DNA from: PGZG01 sp040235405
GTDB lineage: Bacteria > Pseudomonadota > Gammaproteobacteria > Pseudomonadales > Alcanivoracaceae
Length of the DNA stretch: 30,183 bases
Reading direction: 5' to 3'
NCBI GenBank assembly: GCA_040235405.1
Contig: JBECKT010000066.1
Coordinates: forward strand, 1 to 30,183
Part shown: in pieces, positions 21,751 through 29,819 of the stretch
Layout of the letters: each line of letters starts with the position of its first letter
Position numbering within the stretch: the stretch's first letter is position 1
Translations under genes and position numbers: made by a program
The notes under the pieces: model-generated
Database searches by the model: none
What the model was told of the DNA's origin: nothing
What the model saw: the letters and a program-made list of their open reading frames with translations, nothing else

Positions 21751-21774
21751 AAGGCGTCTTATCGGCGCCTTTTT
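21751..21774 (+). terminator. Terminator-like hairpin between dsbD and aroQ
   Basis: AAGGCG (21751-21756) pairs with CGCCTT (21766-21771) around a nine-base loop, followed by TTTC after the T-rich end of the stem. It could end dsbD transcription; if the upstream promoter candidate is real it would instead lie in the aroQ leader and act as an attenuator. Confidence 0.5.
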
Positions 21775-21823
21775 CATGGAAGATCAGCGCAATTAACGGT
21801 CTTTTTGCCGGGGAGCTGCGAAA

Positions 21824-22267
21824 TTGGCCACCATACTTGTCCTGCATGGCCCCAACCTGAACCTGCTCGGCAGCCGCGAGCCGGACACTTATGGCCGGCT
21901 GACGCTGGAGCAGATCAATCAGCAACTGCTTGAGCAGGCAAAAGCCTGCGGCCATCACCTGCAGTACCTGCAGAGCAATGCCGAGTACGAGCTGATTGAC
22001 CGCATTCAAACGGCCCGCAGTGAAGGCATCGACTTCATCCTGTTCAACCCTGCTGCCTTCACCCATACCAGCGTCGCCCTGCGCGATGCCCTGCTGGCGG
22101 TTGCCATTCCCTTTATCGAGGTGCACCTGTCCAACGTGCACCGTCGGGAAAGCTTCCGCCATCACTCCTATTTCTCCGATATCGCGGAGGGTGTCATTGT
22201 CGGGCTGGGCGCCGATGGCTATCGCCTGGCTCTGGATGCCGCCCTGCGCAAACTTGAACCGAAGTGA
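21824..22267 (+). CDS. aroQ: Type II 3-dehydroquinate dehydratase
   Basis: Third step of the shikimate pathway: 3-dehydroquinate to 3-dehydroshikimate. The 147-residue chain is standard for the dodecameric type II enzyme, with ILVLHGPNLNLLGSREPDTYG at the start (the loop with catalytic Arg and Tyr), FILFNPAAFTHTSVALRDAL and the substrate-binding EVHLSNVHRRESFRHHSYFS. The start is a TTG at 21824, supported by GGGGAG eight bases upstream and by exact agreement with the family N-terminus (MATILVLHGPN). It is 20 bases before accB, the aroQ-accB-accC order common in Gammaproteobacteria. Confidence 0.96.
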   Translation: MATILVLHGPNLNLLGSREPDTYGRLTLEQINQQLLEQAKACGHHLQYLQSNAEYELIDRIQTARSEGIDFILFNPAAFTHTSVALRDALLAVAIPFIEVHLSNVHRRESFRHHSYFSDIAEGVIVGLGADGYRLALDAALRKLEPK

Positions 22268-22287
22268 ATTGAACACAGGAACCGTCA

Positions 22288-22746
22288 ATGGATATTCGCA
22301 AAGTCAAAAAACTGATCGAACTGCTGGAAGAGTCAGGTATCGACGAACTGGAAATTCGCGAAGGCGAGGAATCTGTTCGCATCAGTCGCAACCGTGGCGG
22401 CAACGCCATGCAGATGCCGCAGGCCTACTACGCGCCGCCGCCGCAAGCAGCGCCGGCCAGCCCCCCTGCACAGACTGCAGGCAGCGCTGACAACGCCGAG
22501 CGCAAGGCCGCCGGTCATGTGGTGCGCTCACCGATGGTCGGCACCTTCTATCGCTCACCATCGCCGGAAGCAGCTTCCTTTGTTGAAGTGGGTAAGCAGG
22601 TCAAGGCCGGCGATGTGCTGTGCATCATTGAAGCCATGAAAATGATGAACCAGATCGAAGCCGATAAATCCGGCACCATCGAAGCCATTCTGGTAGAAAA
22701 CGGCGAACCGGTGGAGTTTGACCAGCCCCTGTTCAGCATCGTCTGA
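22288..22746 (+). CDS. accB: Biotin carboxyl carrier protein of acetyl-CoA carboxylase
   Basis: Carries the biotin that shuttles carboxyl groups in the first committed step of fatty acid synthesis. The 152-residue protein has an N-terminal dimer region (MDIRKVKKLIELLEESGIDELEI), a flexible Pro/Ala-rich linker near residues 48-68, and a C-terminal biotinyl domain with SPMVGTFYRSPSPEAASFVEVG and the biotinylation site EAMKMMN (Lys 118). It lies between aroQ and accC, with 13 bases to the accC ATG. Confidence 0.97.
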   Translation: MDIRKVKKLIELLEESGIDELEIREGEESVRISRNRGGNAMQMPQAYYAPPPQAAPASPPAQTAGSADNAERKAAGHVVRSPMVGTFYRSPSPEAASFVEVGKQVKAGDVLCIIEAMKMMNQIEADKSGTIEAILVENGEPVEFDQPLFSIV

Positions 22747-22759
22747 CGGGGGATACGTC

Positions 22760-24106
22760 ATGCTTGAGAAAGTCCTGATTGCCAACCGCGGTGAAATTGC
22801 CCTGCGGATCCTGCGCGCCTGCCGTGAGCTGGGCATTCGCACTGTGGCGGTTTACTCCAAGGCGGACCGCGACCTGATGCACGTGCGCCTTGCCGACGAA
22901 GCGGTCTGCATTGGCCCGGCCCCCAGCGCCCAGTCCTATCTGAACATCCCGTCCATTATCAGCGCCGCCGAGGTCACCGACGCGGATGCGATTCATCCGG
23001 GCTACGGCTTTCTCGCCGAGAACGCGGATTTCGCCGAGATCGTCGAGCGCTCCGGCTTTACCTTTATTGGTCCGCGCGCGGAAACCATACGCTTGATGGG
23101 CAATAAGGTATCCGCCATCGAAGCGATGAAAAAAGCGGGTGTTCCAACTGTTCCAGGCTCTGGTGGCCCGGTCGGCGAAGACTCTGACGAGGCGCTGCGT
23201 CTGGGCCGGCAGATCGGCTATCCGGTGATCATCAAGGCAGCGGCTGGCGGTGGTGGTCGCGGCATGAGAGTGGTGGAAAGCGAGCACCAGCTGCTCAATG
23301 CCATTACCCTGACCCGCTCGGAAGCGAAGAACGCTTTTGGTGACGACACGGTATACATGGAGAAATTTCTCCAGCACCCGCGTCATGTCGAAATCCAGGT
23401 GCTGGCTGATGGTCAGGGCAACGTTATTCATCTGGGCGATCGCGACTGCTCGTTGCAGCGCCGGCACCAGAAAGTGGTGGAAGAGGCTCCCGCCCCGAAT
23501 ATTCCGGAAGATATCAAGCGCGAAGTGGCCGAGCGCTGTGTCAAGGCCTGCAAGGAGATCAACTACCGCGGCGCCGGCACCTTCGAGTTCCTGTACGAGG
23601 ATGGCCATTTCTACTTCATCGAGATGAACACCCGGGTTCAGGTTGAACATCCGGTCAGTGAAATGATCACCGGTGTCGATATCGTCAAACAGCAGTTGCT
23701 GGTGGCCGGTGGCACCCCTCTGCAGATTACCCAGGATGACGTGCAGTTCTTTGGCCATGCCATTGAGGTCCGGGTTAATGCCGAAGATCCGGTCAGCTTC
23801 ACGCCGAGTCCGGGCAAGATCAGCTATTTCCACGCGCCGGGTGGTAACGGCGTGCGCGTCGACTCGCATGTCTACTCCGGTTACACGGTGCCGCCTTACT
23901 ACGATTCGCTGATTGGCAAAATCATCACCTGGGGACCGGACCGCGCTACCGCTTTTGCGCGAATGCGCAATGCGCTGGAAGAAGTGGTGGTCGAAGGCAT
24001 CAAGACCAACATTCCCCTGCATCGCGACCGGATCTTCCGCGACAAGGGTTTCACCGCCGGCGGCGTCGACATCCACTATCTGGAAAAAAAGCTGCGCAAC
24101 AGCTGA
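22760..24106 (+). CDS. accC: Biotin carboxylase subunit of acetyl-CoA carboxylase
   Basis: ATP-dependent carboxylation of the biotin on AccB. From the ATG at 22760 the protein is 448 residues, the usual size, starting MLEKVLIANRGEIALRILRACRELG. The ATP-grasp glycine loop is IIKAAAGGGGRGMRVV, with DRDCSLQRRHQKVVEEAPAP and the active-site block FIEMNTRVQVEHPVSEMITG. GGGGGA lies seven bases before the chosen start; a start 14 codons upstream would run into accB and adds non-family residues. Coupled to accB in the accBC operon. Confidence 0.97.
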   Translation: MLEKVLIANRGEIALRILRACRELGIRTVAVYSKADRDLMHVRLADEAVCIGPAPSAQSYLNIPSIISAAEVTDADAIHPGYGFLAENADFAEIVERSGFTFIGPRAETIRLMGNKVSAIEAMKKAGVPTVPGSGGPVGEDSDEALRLGRQIGYPVIIKAAAGGGGRGMRVVESEHQLLNAITLTRSEAKNAFGDDTVYMEKFLQHPRHVEIQVLADGQGNVIHLGDRDCSLQRRHQKVVEEAPAPNIPEDIKREVAERCVKACKEINYRGAGTFEFLYEDGHFYFIEMNTRVQVEHPVSEMITGVDIVKQQLLVAGGTPLQITQDDVQFFGHAIEVRVNAEDPVSFTPSPGKISYFHAPGGNGVRVDSHVYSGYTVPPYYDSLIGKIITWGPDRATAFARMRNALEEVVVEGIKTNIPLHRDRIFRDKGFTAGGVDIHYLEKKLRNS

Positions 24107-24155
24107 TTATCACGGTTTTTCCGGCGACCACCGCCGGAAAAACCGTGGCATAATC
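24105..24155. terminator. Very long dyad between accC and prmA
   Basis: A perfect 16-bp stem (CACGGTTTTTCCGGCG at 24111-24126 against CGCCGGAAAAACCGTG at 24132-24147, loop ACCAC) is extended by GATTAT (24105-24110) against ATAATC (24150-24155). It begins at the accC stop. The T-run is inside the stem rather than after it, so it is not a textbook terminator, although a shorter fold within it could work. Its right arm merges with the probable prmA -10 box. Confidence 0.6.
24146..24154 (+). promoter_or_regulatory. Extended -10 element for prmA
   Basis: TGGCATAAT reads as TGn followed by CATAAT, an extended -10 with five of six matches, 28 bases before the prmA ATG. No convincing -35 is seen, which is usual for extended -10 promoters. 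It sits in the right arm of the accC-prmA dyad. Confidence 0.45.
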
Positions 24156-24182
24156 GCGCCCCCGTGACCGGCAGGAACCACC

Positions 24183-25058
24183 ATGGCCTGGCTGCAAATC
24201 CATATCCCGTCCGATGCGGCGCGCACCGAAGCCCTGCAGGACCTGCTGGCAGAGCTCGGCGCCAATGCCGTGACCTGCACCGATGCCGCCGATCAGCCGC
24301 TGTTTGAACCGCCACCGGGAGCAACGCCGCTGTGGCAGGAAACTGTCATCACCGCGCTGTTTGAAAGCGACACCGACCCGGACCTGCTGCGTGCTGCCAT
24401 TGAATCTGGCGCCGGCGAGCTGGCTGACTATCGCCACGAACTGATCGAAGACCAGCCGTGGGAGCGGGCCTGGATGGCAGACTTCCATCCGATGCAGTTC
24501 GGCCAGCGACTGTGGATTGTGCCCAGCTGGAGCGAAGCGCCGGACCCACAGGGCGTCAACCTGAAACTCGACCCCGGCCTGGCGTTTGGTACTGGCACCC
24601 ATGAAACCACCTCGCTGTGCCTGCAGTGGCTTGATGGCGCCGATCTTGACGGCCGCACCGTACTCGACTTTGGCTGTGGCTCCGGGGTGCTGGCCATCGC
24701 TGCACTGCTACTTGGCGCCAAGCGTGCCGACGGCTGCGACCTCGACCCGCAGGCTTTGCTGGCCAGCCAGGACAATGCCAGAGCCAATGGTGTGGCCAGC
24801 CGGCTGCAGTGCTACCTGCCCGAAGCAATGCCGGACGCCAGCTATGATCTGGTGTTGGCCAACATCCTCGCCGGACCGCTGGTCGAGCTGGCGCCGCTGC
24901 TGACCCGCTACTGCCGCCCCGGCGCTGATCTGGTGCTGTCAGGCATACTCGCCGAGCAGAGCGAGGAAGTGCTGGCGGCCTATCGTGATGATTTCGAGCT
25001 GTCCGCCGTGGCGCAGAAGAATGACTGGGTTCGCATTCATGGCGTCCGGCGCGGATAA
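24183..25058 (+). CDS. prmA: Ribosomal protein L11 methyltransferase
   Basis: SAM-dependent enzyme that trimethylates ribosomal protein L11. The 291-residue chain starts MAWLQIHIPSDAARTEALQDLLAELGA, the L11-binding ferredoxin-like domain, then DQPWERAWMADFHPMQFGQRLWIVPSW and LKLDPGLAFGTGTHETTSLCLQWL, and the SAM loop VLDFGCGSGVLAIAALLLGA. LVLANILAGPLVELAPLL provides the N-x-L-A methyltransferase motif. Length and position after accC match Pseudomonas. Confidence 0.97.
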   Translation: MAWLQIHIPSDAARTEALQDLLAELGANAVTCTDAADQPLFEPPPGATPLWQETVITALFESDTDPDLLRAAIESGAGELADYRHELIEDQPWERAWMADFHPMQFGQRLWIVPSWSEAPDPQGVNLKLDPGLAFGTGTHETTSLCLQWLDGADLDGRTVLDFGCGSGVLAIAALLLGAKRADGCDLDPQALLASQDNARANGVASRLQCYLPEAMPDASYDLVLANILAGPLVELAPLLTRYCRPGADLVLSGILAEQSEEVLAAYRDDFELSAVAQKNDWVRIHGVRRG

Positions 25059-25147
25059 ATATCACCCGGCCCTGACCATCGGCTTGCCGCCAGCCGCCGG
25101 CTTGGGTAACACTGCGGCTCAGGATCAACAAGGAGTCTGTCGCCGGC

Positions 25148-26473
25148 ATGGCTGCGCAATATAAAACCCGGTGCCCCCATTGCGGCGCCCAGTTCCGCAT
25201 CAGTGAACAGCATCTCGCTCAAGCCAAGGGCGCGGTGCGCTGCGGCTCGTGCCTGAAAGTCTTTCAGGCTACCGACCATCTGATAGCGGATAAGCCCGCC
25301 GAAAAACCTGCAGCCCGGGCCACACCTGCAGACAAACCACCCGAGCAGAATAAATGGACCATGCCGGATGAGAGGGTGCCGGCGACGCCCGCCGAGGCGC
25401 CGGCCAGCAAGCGCTGGACCCTGGATGACGACCTCAGCGATGACATGGAAGATGCCGTGCCGTCAAAACTGGTGGACGAGCCAGCGCCATCACAGATTCC
25501 GTCGAATGACACCAAGGTATCTTTAGGGTCGCTGGAACTGAGTGATTCCTTCATGTCACTGGACAGTGACGACAACGGCATGCTTCGCGACGAAAGCTTC
25601 TCCGACATGGCTGGCGCTGGCAAGCGCAACCAGAGTGACGATAGCGACGAGTCCTGGGCGGAAAAGCTGCTTGACGAGCTGGACGAGGGTGAACGTCCCG
25701 AGCCGGTGCAGCTGAGTGCCGACGCCATGTCCCTGACTGAGCGCGAGGAGGAGCAGTCCCGCCGCCAGCAAAAAGAACAACGCAAGCAGCGCACGGTCAG
25801 GGCCGGTCAGAAAAATGCTACCGATGCTCCTGACTGGGCAATGGACTCCGGTGATTTCTTCAACGAAGACACGTTGGGGCTGCTGGAGGAGGGCACCGGC
25901 GAAATCGCCGCGATTGATCTGCCGGCAGTCGAGGAACGCAGAACTGCCCGCGTCAGCCTGCCAATGGACAACCTCGCCAGCCAGGGGGGGGAGCTGCTCA
26001 AGTGGGCAGCCCTGTCTCTGGCAGCTGTGCTGGTGTTAACCACCCAATACCTGACGTTCAATTTTTCCGAATTGTCGCGGACACCAACCTGGCGGCCATT
26101 CTACGCCAACCTCTGCGGCGCCATTGGCTGCGCACTGCCCAACCCCTCTGACGTAACCCGCCTGCGGGGCGCCAATCTGGTGGTTCGGGATCACCCGACT
26201 GTCAAAGGCGCTCTCGTAGTCGATGTGATTGTCTTTAATGAAGCTGAATACCCGCAACCATTCCCGTTGCTGGAGCTGGGCTTCACCAGCCTCAATGGTC
26301 GGGCAATTGCCAGCCGCAGGTTTCAGCCATCCGACTACCTGCGCGGCGATCTGACAGATATAACCCAGATGCCCCCCGGCGTGCCGGTGCGACTGTCCCT
26401 GGAGATTGTTGACCCGGGTAGCGATGCGCAGAACTATACCCTGCGTTTCCTGCCAGCGCCGGTTAAGGGCTGA
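25148..26473 (+). CDS. Zinc-ribbon and DUF3426 domain membrane protein
   Basis: A 441-residue protein of unknown function. The N-terminus holds an MJ0042-type zinc ribbon, TRCPHCGAQFRIS...VRCGSCLKVFQA (Cys 9, 12, 32, 35). A long acidic, Ser/Asp/Glu-rich low-complexity linker runs from about residue 45 to 270. One membrane helix (LLKWAALSLAAVLVLTTQYLTF, about residues 283-304) leads to the C-terminal DUF3426 domain, with FYANLCGAIGCALPNPSDV and LLELGFTSLNGRAIASRRFQPSDYL. The ribbon should face the cytoplasm and DUF3426 the periplasm. AAGGAG lies 12 bases before the ATG, a rather long spacing. Its place between prmA and dusB is that seen in Pseudomonas. Confidence 0.85.
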   Translation: MAAQYKTRCPHCGAQFRISEQHLAQAKGAVRCGSCLKVFQATDHLIADKPAEKPAARATPADKPPEQNKWTMPDERVPATPAEAPASKRWTLDDDLSDDMEDAVPSKLVDEPAPSQIPSNDTKVSLGSLELSDSFMSLDSDDNGMLRDESFSDMAGAGKRNQSDDSDESWAEKLLDELDEGERPEPVQLSADAMSLTEREEEQSRRQQKEQRKQRTVRAGQKNATDAPDWAMDSGDFFNEDTLGLLEEGTGEIAAIDLPAVEERRTARVSLPMDNLASQGGELLKWAALSLAAVLVLTTQYLTFNFSELSRTPTWRPFYANLCGAIGCALPNPSDVTRLRGANLVVRDHPTVKGALVVDVIVFNEAEYPQPFPLLELGFTSLNGRAIASRRFQPSDYLRGDLTDITQMPPGVPVRLSLEIVDPGSDAQNYTLRFLPAPVKG

Positions 26474-26591
26474 TCAGAGCAGCCGGCATCCGGAAGTCCG
26501 GCCGCTGGCTGAAAACACCGCTTTCCCCCTTGGGCCGGCTTGTCTATCATCTCATCCCCCCTTTAATACCTGCCGGTAATGGAGCCCGAGG

Positions 26592-27647
26592 ATGCAGATC
26601 GGCCCCTATCAGCTCTGCAACAATCTGGTGCTGGCCCCGATGGCCGGCGTCACAGATCTGCCGTTCCGGCAACTGTGCCGACGTCAGGGCGCCGGCCTGA
26701 TTGTTTCCGAGATGCTGACCAGCGACCCGAGCCTGTGGCATTCCCGGAAAAGCATGCGCCGCTTGCCCCATGCAGACGAGCCGGGGCCGGTATCCATTCA
26801 GATTGCTGGTGGCGATCCGCAGATGATGGCCGAGGCGGCACGACTGAATGTCGACATGGGCGCGCAGATCATCGACATCAACATGGGCTGCCCGGCAAAG
26901 AAAGTCTGCAAAAAGCAAGCCGGCTCAGCCCTGCTTCAGGACGAAGCGCTGGTGGCGCAAATCCTTGAAGCGGTGGTGAGTGCCGTCAAGGTTCCGGTAA
27001 CACTGAAATTCCGTACCGGCCCGACACCGGAAACACGCAACGCGATCCGCATTGCACAGCTGGCCGAGGCCTGCGGCATTCAGGCACTTGCATTACACGG
27101 GCGCACGCGCGCCTGCAGGTTCAACGGCGACGCCGAATACGACAACATCCGCGACGTGGTAAAAAGCGTGTCGATTCCGGTACTTGCCAACGGCGACATC
27201 GACTCGCCGGAAAAGGCCCGTAAAGTGCTGGCATCCACCGGAGCCGGTGGTATCATGATCGGCCGCGCAGCTCAGGGGAATCCCTGGATCTTTCGCGACA
27301 CCGCCGAATGGCTGGCAACCGGCACATTGCCGCTGGCCCCGACGGTGCAAGAGGTGCAGGCACTGGTCACCGAACACCTGCATTCGCTGCACGAATTTTA
27401 CGGCATCAACGCTGGCATCCGGATCGCTCGCAAGCATCTGGGCTGGTACACGGCGAACCTGCCGGGCGGAGAAAACTTCCGCCAGCAGTTCAACCGAATT
27501 GACGATGCCGGGGAGCAGGAACGCGCAGTCACGCATTTTTTTCACAATCTCGATGCCGTCGCTGACCGGGTTCGCTTTGGTCGGTACGGTGAAGCATCTC
27601 TCGCCGATGGATGTGGCGATGACCAGAACGGAGCAAAGGCAGCATGA
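26592..27647 (+). CDS. dusB: tRNA-dihydrouridine synthase B
   Basis: FMN-dependent enzyme that reduces a uridine in the tRNA D-loop. The 351-residue chain starts MQIGPYQLCNNLVLAPMAGVTDLPFRQL; the active-site region is IDINMGCPAKKVCKKQAGSALL with the catalytic Cys, followed by ALHGRTRACRFNGDAEYDNI, PVLANGDIDSPEKA and GIMIGRAAQGNPWIF, all Dus family motifs. LKFRTGPTPETRN replaces the more common K-x-R-x-G-W form, a minor difference. The stop overlaps the fis start (ATGA), the classic dusB-fis operon. Confidence 0.96.
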   Translation: MQIGPYQLCNNLVLAPMAGVTDLPFRQLCRRQGAGLIVSEMLTSDPSLWHSRKSMRRLPHADEPGPVSIQIAGGDPQMMAEAARLNVDMGAQIIDINMGCPAKKVCKKQAGSALLQDEALVAQILEAVVSAVKVPVTLKFRTGPTPETRNAIRIAQLAEACGIQALALHGRTRACRFNGDAEYDNIRDVVKSVSIPVLANGDIDSPEKARKVLASTGAGGIMIGRAAQGNPWIFRDTAEWLATGTLPLAPTVQEVQALVTEHLHSLHEFYGINAGIRIARKHLGWYTANLPGGENFRQQFNRIDDAGEQERAVTHFFHNLDAVADRVRFGRYGEASLADGCGDDQNGAKAA

Positions 27648-27958
27648 CCTCATCAGCAGCACGAAAATTCGATACGCTTGATACTCCCGAGCAACGCAAG
27701 CCGGAGCTCACTTTGGCCCAGGCCGATAGTCGCGACACCCTGCGCAACTGCGTGCGTCGCTCCCTGAATGATTTTTTCCGCAATCTTGATGGCGAAGACG
27801 TCAGCCAGCTGTACGACACGGTGCTCGCTGAAATGGAAATCCCGCTGCTGGAAAAAGTCCTCGAGCACACCAGAGGCAACCAGACCCGCGCCGCCGAAAT
27901 GCTCGGCCTGAATCGCGGCACGTTGCGCAAGAAACTGAAGCAGTACGGCCTGCTGTAA
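27644..27958 (+). CDS. fis: DNA-binding protein Fis
   Basis: Nucleoid-associated regulator that bends DNA and activates rRNA and other growth-phase promoters. The 104-residue protein ends in the highly conserved VLEHTRGNQTRAAEMLGLNRGTLRKKLKQYGLL helix-turn-helix; the preceding dimer core is RRSLNDFFRNLDGEDVSQLYDTVLAEMEIPLLEKV. It begins inside the dusB stop and is followed by a terminator, so it is expressed from the dusB promoter. Confidence 0.97.
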   Translation: MTSSAARKFDTLDTPEQRKPELTLAQADSRDTLRNCVRRSLNDFFRNLDGEDVSQLYDTVLAEMEIPLLEKVLEHTRGNQTRAAEMLGLNRGTLRKKLKQYGLL

Positions 27959-27976
27959 GGGCCGCCCGACCACCCC

Positions 27977-28000
27977 AGGGGCAGAGTTTCTGCCCCTTTT
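27977..28000 (+). terminator. Intrinsic terminator after fis
   Basis: AGGGGCAGA (27977-27985) pairs with TCTGCCCCT (27989-27997) around a three-base loop and is followed by TTT. It lies about 20 bases after the fis stop and separates dusB-fis from purH. Confidence 0.88.
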
Positions 28001-28032
28001 CATTTCTAACCGACCACGATCAGGATTTTCCG

Positions 28033-29601
28033 ATGAGCAAGGCTGTAGAACGCGCTCTGATCAGCGTTTCCGACAAGGCCGGACTGGTGGATTTCGCCGC
28101 CGCCCTCGCCGCCCGCGGCATCAAGCTGCTGTCCACCGGCGGCACTTTCCGTGCCCTGAAAGATGCCGGCATTGCCGTGCAGGAAGTATCGGACTACACC
28201 GGTTTCCCGGAAATGATGGACGGTCGGGTTAAAACCCTGCACCCGAAAATCCACGGCGGCATTCTCGGCCGGCGCGGTCAGGACGACGCCGTAATGGCCG
28301 AGCACGGCATCGGCCGGATTGATCTGGTGGTGGTGAACCTGTACCCGTTCAGGCAGACCGTGGCCAAACCGGACTGCACACTGGAAGACGCCGTGGAGAA
28401 CATTGATATCGGCGGCCCGACTATGGTGCGCTCGGCGGCCAAGAACCATGCCCATGTCGGCATCGTTACCAATCCGTCCGATTACGCCCGCGTACTGGCC
28501 GAGCTGGAAAGCAACCACGGCGAGCTGAGCCTGGAATTCCGCTTTGATCTGGCCATCAAGGCGTTCGAGCATACCGCCGCCTACGACAGCGCCATTGCCA
28601 ATCACTTCGGCAAGCTGGTCGGCAATGGCAACGCCGACTTCCCGCGCACCATCAACCTGAATTTCATCAAGACCCAGGACATGCGCTACGGCGAGAACCC
28701 GCATCAGAAGTCGGCGTTCTACACCGAGGAAAATCCGGCCGAAGCCTCGATCAGCACCTCACACCAGCTGCAGGGTAAGGAGCTCTCCTACAACAACATC
28801 GCCGACACTGACGCGGCGCTGGAATGCGTCAAGTCATTCGTCAAACCGGCCTGCGTGATCGTCAAGCATGCCAACCCCTGTGGCGTGGCCGTCAGCCTTG
28901 ATGGTATCGCGACAGCCTATGAACTGGCCTACCAGACCGATCCGGAATCCGCCTTCGGTGGCATCATCGCTTTCAACCGAGAACTCGACGCCGCCACTGC
29001 CAAACTGATTGTCGATCGCCAGTTTGTCGAAGTGATCATTGCCCCGAAAGTCTCGAAAGCAGCCCTCGAAGTCACCGCGGCCAAACAGAACGTGCGCGTA
29101 CTGGAGTGTGGCGAGTGGGGCAGCGAGCGTATTGCCGGCCTTGACTACAAGCGCGTCAACGGTGGCCTGCTGGTACAGGACCGCGACAACGGCATGATCA
29201 CTGAAAGCGACCTGAAAGTCGTAACCAAACGCGTGCCAACCGAAGCAGAGCTGCACGATCTGATCTTCGCCTGGAAGGTGGCCAAATTCGTCAAGTCCAA
29301 TGCCATTGTCTATGCCAAAGGCCGACAGACGATCGGCGTTGGCGCCGGCCAGATGAGCCGGGTCAATTCAGCCCGCATTGCCGCGATCAAGGCCGAGCAC
29401 GCCGGTCTGGCAGTGAAAGGCGCGGTGATGGCGTCCGATGCCTTCTTCCCGTTCCGTGACGGCATTGATAACGCCGCCGCCAACGGCATCAGCTGCGTGA
29501 TCCAGCCGGGTGGCTCAATGCGCGATGCCGAAGTGATCGCCGCCGCCGACGAACACGGCATGGCCATGGTGTTCACCGGCATGCGCCACTTCCGTCATTA
29601 A
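28033..29601 (+). CDS. purH: Bifunctional AICAR transformylase/IMP cyclohydrolase
   Basis: Last two steps of de novo IMP synthesis. The 522-residue protein has the MGS-like cyclohydrolase domain at the N-terminus (ALISVSDKAGLVDFAAALAARGIKLLSTGGT, TGFPEMMDGRVKTLHPKIHGGIL, IDIGGPTMVRSAAKNH) and the transformylase domain after about residue 200 (MRYGENPHQKSAFY, VIVKHANPCGVAV with the catalytic Lys-His near residues 278-279, YKRVNGGLLVQDRD). AGGA precedes the ATG. purD, the usual next gene, is not found in the remaining 580 bases. Confidence 0.97.
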   Translation: MSKAVERALISVSDKAGLVDFAAALAARGIKLLSTGGTFRALKDAGIAVQEVSDYTGFPEMMDGRVKTLHPKIHGGILGRRGQDDAVMAEHGIGRIDLVVVNLYPFRQTVAKPDCTLEDAVENIDIGGPTMVRSAAKNHAHVGIVTNPSDYARVLAELESNHGELSLEFRFDLAIKAFEHTAAYDSAIANHFGKLVGNGNADFPRTINLNFIKTQDMRYGENPHQKSAFYTEENPAEASISTSHQLQGKELSYNNIADTDAALECVKSFVKPACVIVKHANPCGVAVSLDGIATAYELAYQTDPESAFGGIIAFNRELDAATAKLIVDRQFVEVIIAPKVSKAALEVTAAKQNVRVLECGEWGSERIAGLDYKRVNGGLLVQDRDNGMITESDLKVVTKRVPTEAELHDLIFAWKVAKFVKSNAIVYAKGRQTIGVGAGQMSRVNSARIAAIKAEHAGLAVKGAVMASDAFFPFRDGIDNAAANGISCVIQPGGSMRDAEVIAAADEHGMAMVFTGMRHFRH

Positions 29602-29644
29602 CAGCGGCCACTGACTCCACGGAGACGGCAGGCATAACAGTTAA

Positions 29645-29758
29645 GCCGAGACGCTGGCGACCGAGAGGCAGATGGACGATCTGGTGGCGGATGCCTTCGC
29701 ACTGTCCGCAGAAGAACGGCGCTATATGGCCGAAGATCCGCGCCGTCAGTGGGGCTGA
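29645..29758 (+). pseudogene. Short fragment resembling the C-terminus of a DNA methyltransferase
   Basis: An open frame directly after an in-frame TAA (29642-29644) encodes about 37 residues including ERQMDDLVADAFALSAEE, ending with PRRQWG. The pattern (D/E)xxVxxxF/YxLxxEE is typical of the extreme C-terminus of Eco57I- or type I-like N6-adenine methyltransferases (for example IDxLVYxLYGLTEEE). No upstream methyltransferase domain is present. Either a remnant of a deleted gene or a chance 28-codon ORF from the ATG at 29672. The identification rests on a short stretch only. Confidence 0.4.
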
Positions 29759-29761
29759 TTA

Positions 29762-29795
29762 TTGACTTTTACTGGCTACGGGATAAATTATCCCG
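29762..29795 (+). promoter_or_regulatory. Promoter overlapped by a perfect 17-bp palindrome
   Basis: TTGACT (29762-29767) is followed after 16 bases by TAAATT (29784-29789), a plausible promoter for the ATPase gene. The -10 lies within the perfect palindrome CGGGATAAATTATCCCG (29779-29795), a layout expected for an autorepressor site. Confidence 0.5.
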
Positions 29796-29819
29796 ATTCA
29801 AATAATTAGCCATAATTCG

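Noticed and set aside
22733..24076. 447-codon minus-strand open frame opposite accC
   Set aside because: Mirror of the strongly conserved accC frame in GC-rich DNA; composition is that of an antisense shadow and no domain is visible.
26480..26511. Interrupted hairpin (CAGCC/GGCTG outer, CCGGA/TCCGG inner) after the DUF3426 gene
   Set aside because: Arms are short and interrupted by unpaired stretches and no T-run follows; it may still help end transcription but the support is poor.
26530..26550. TTGGGC and TATCAT as a dusB-fis promoter
   Set aside because: The boxes are only nine bases apart; TATCAT alone could be a -10 but no suitable -35 is found.
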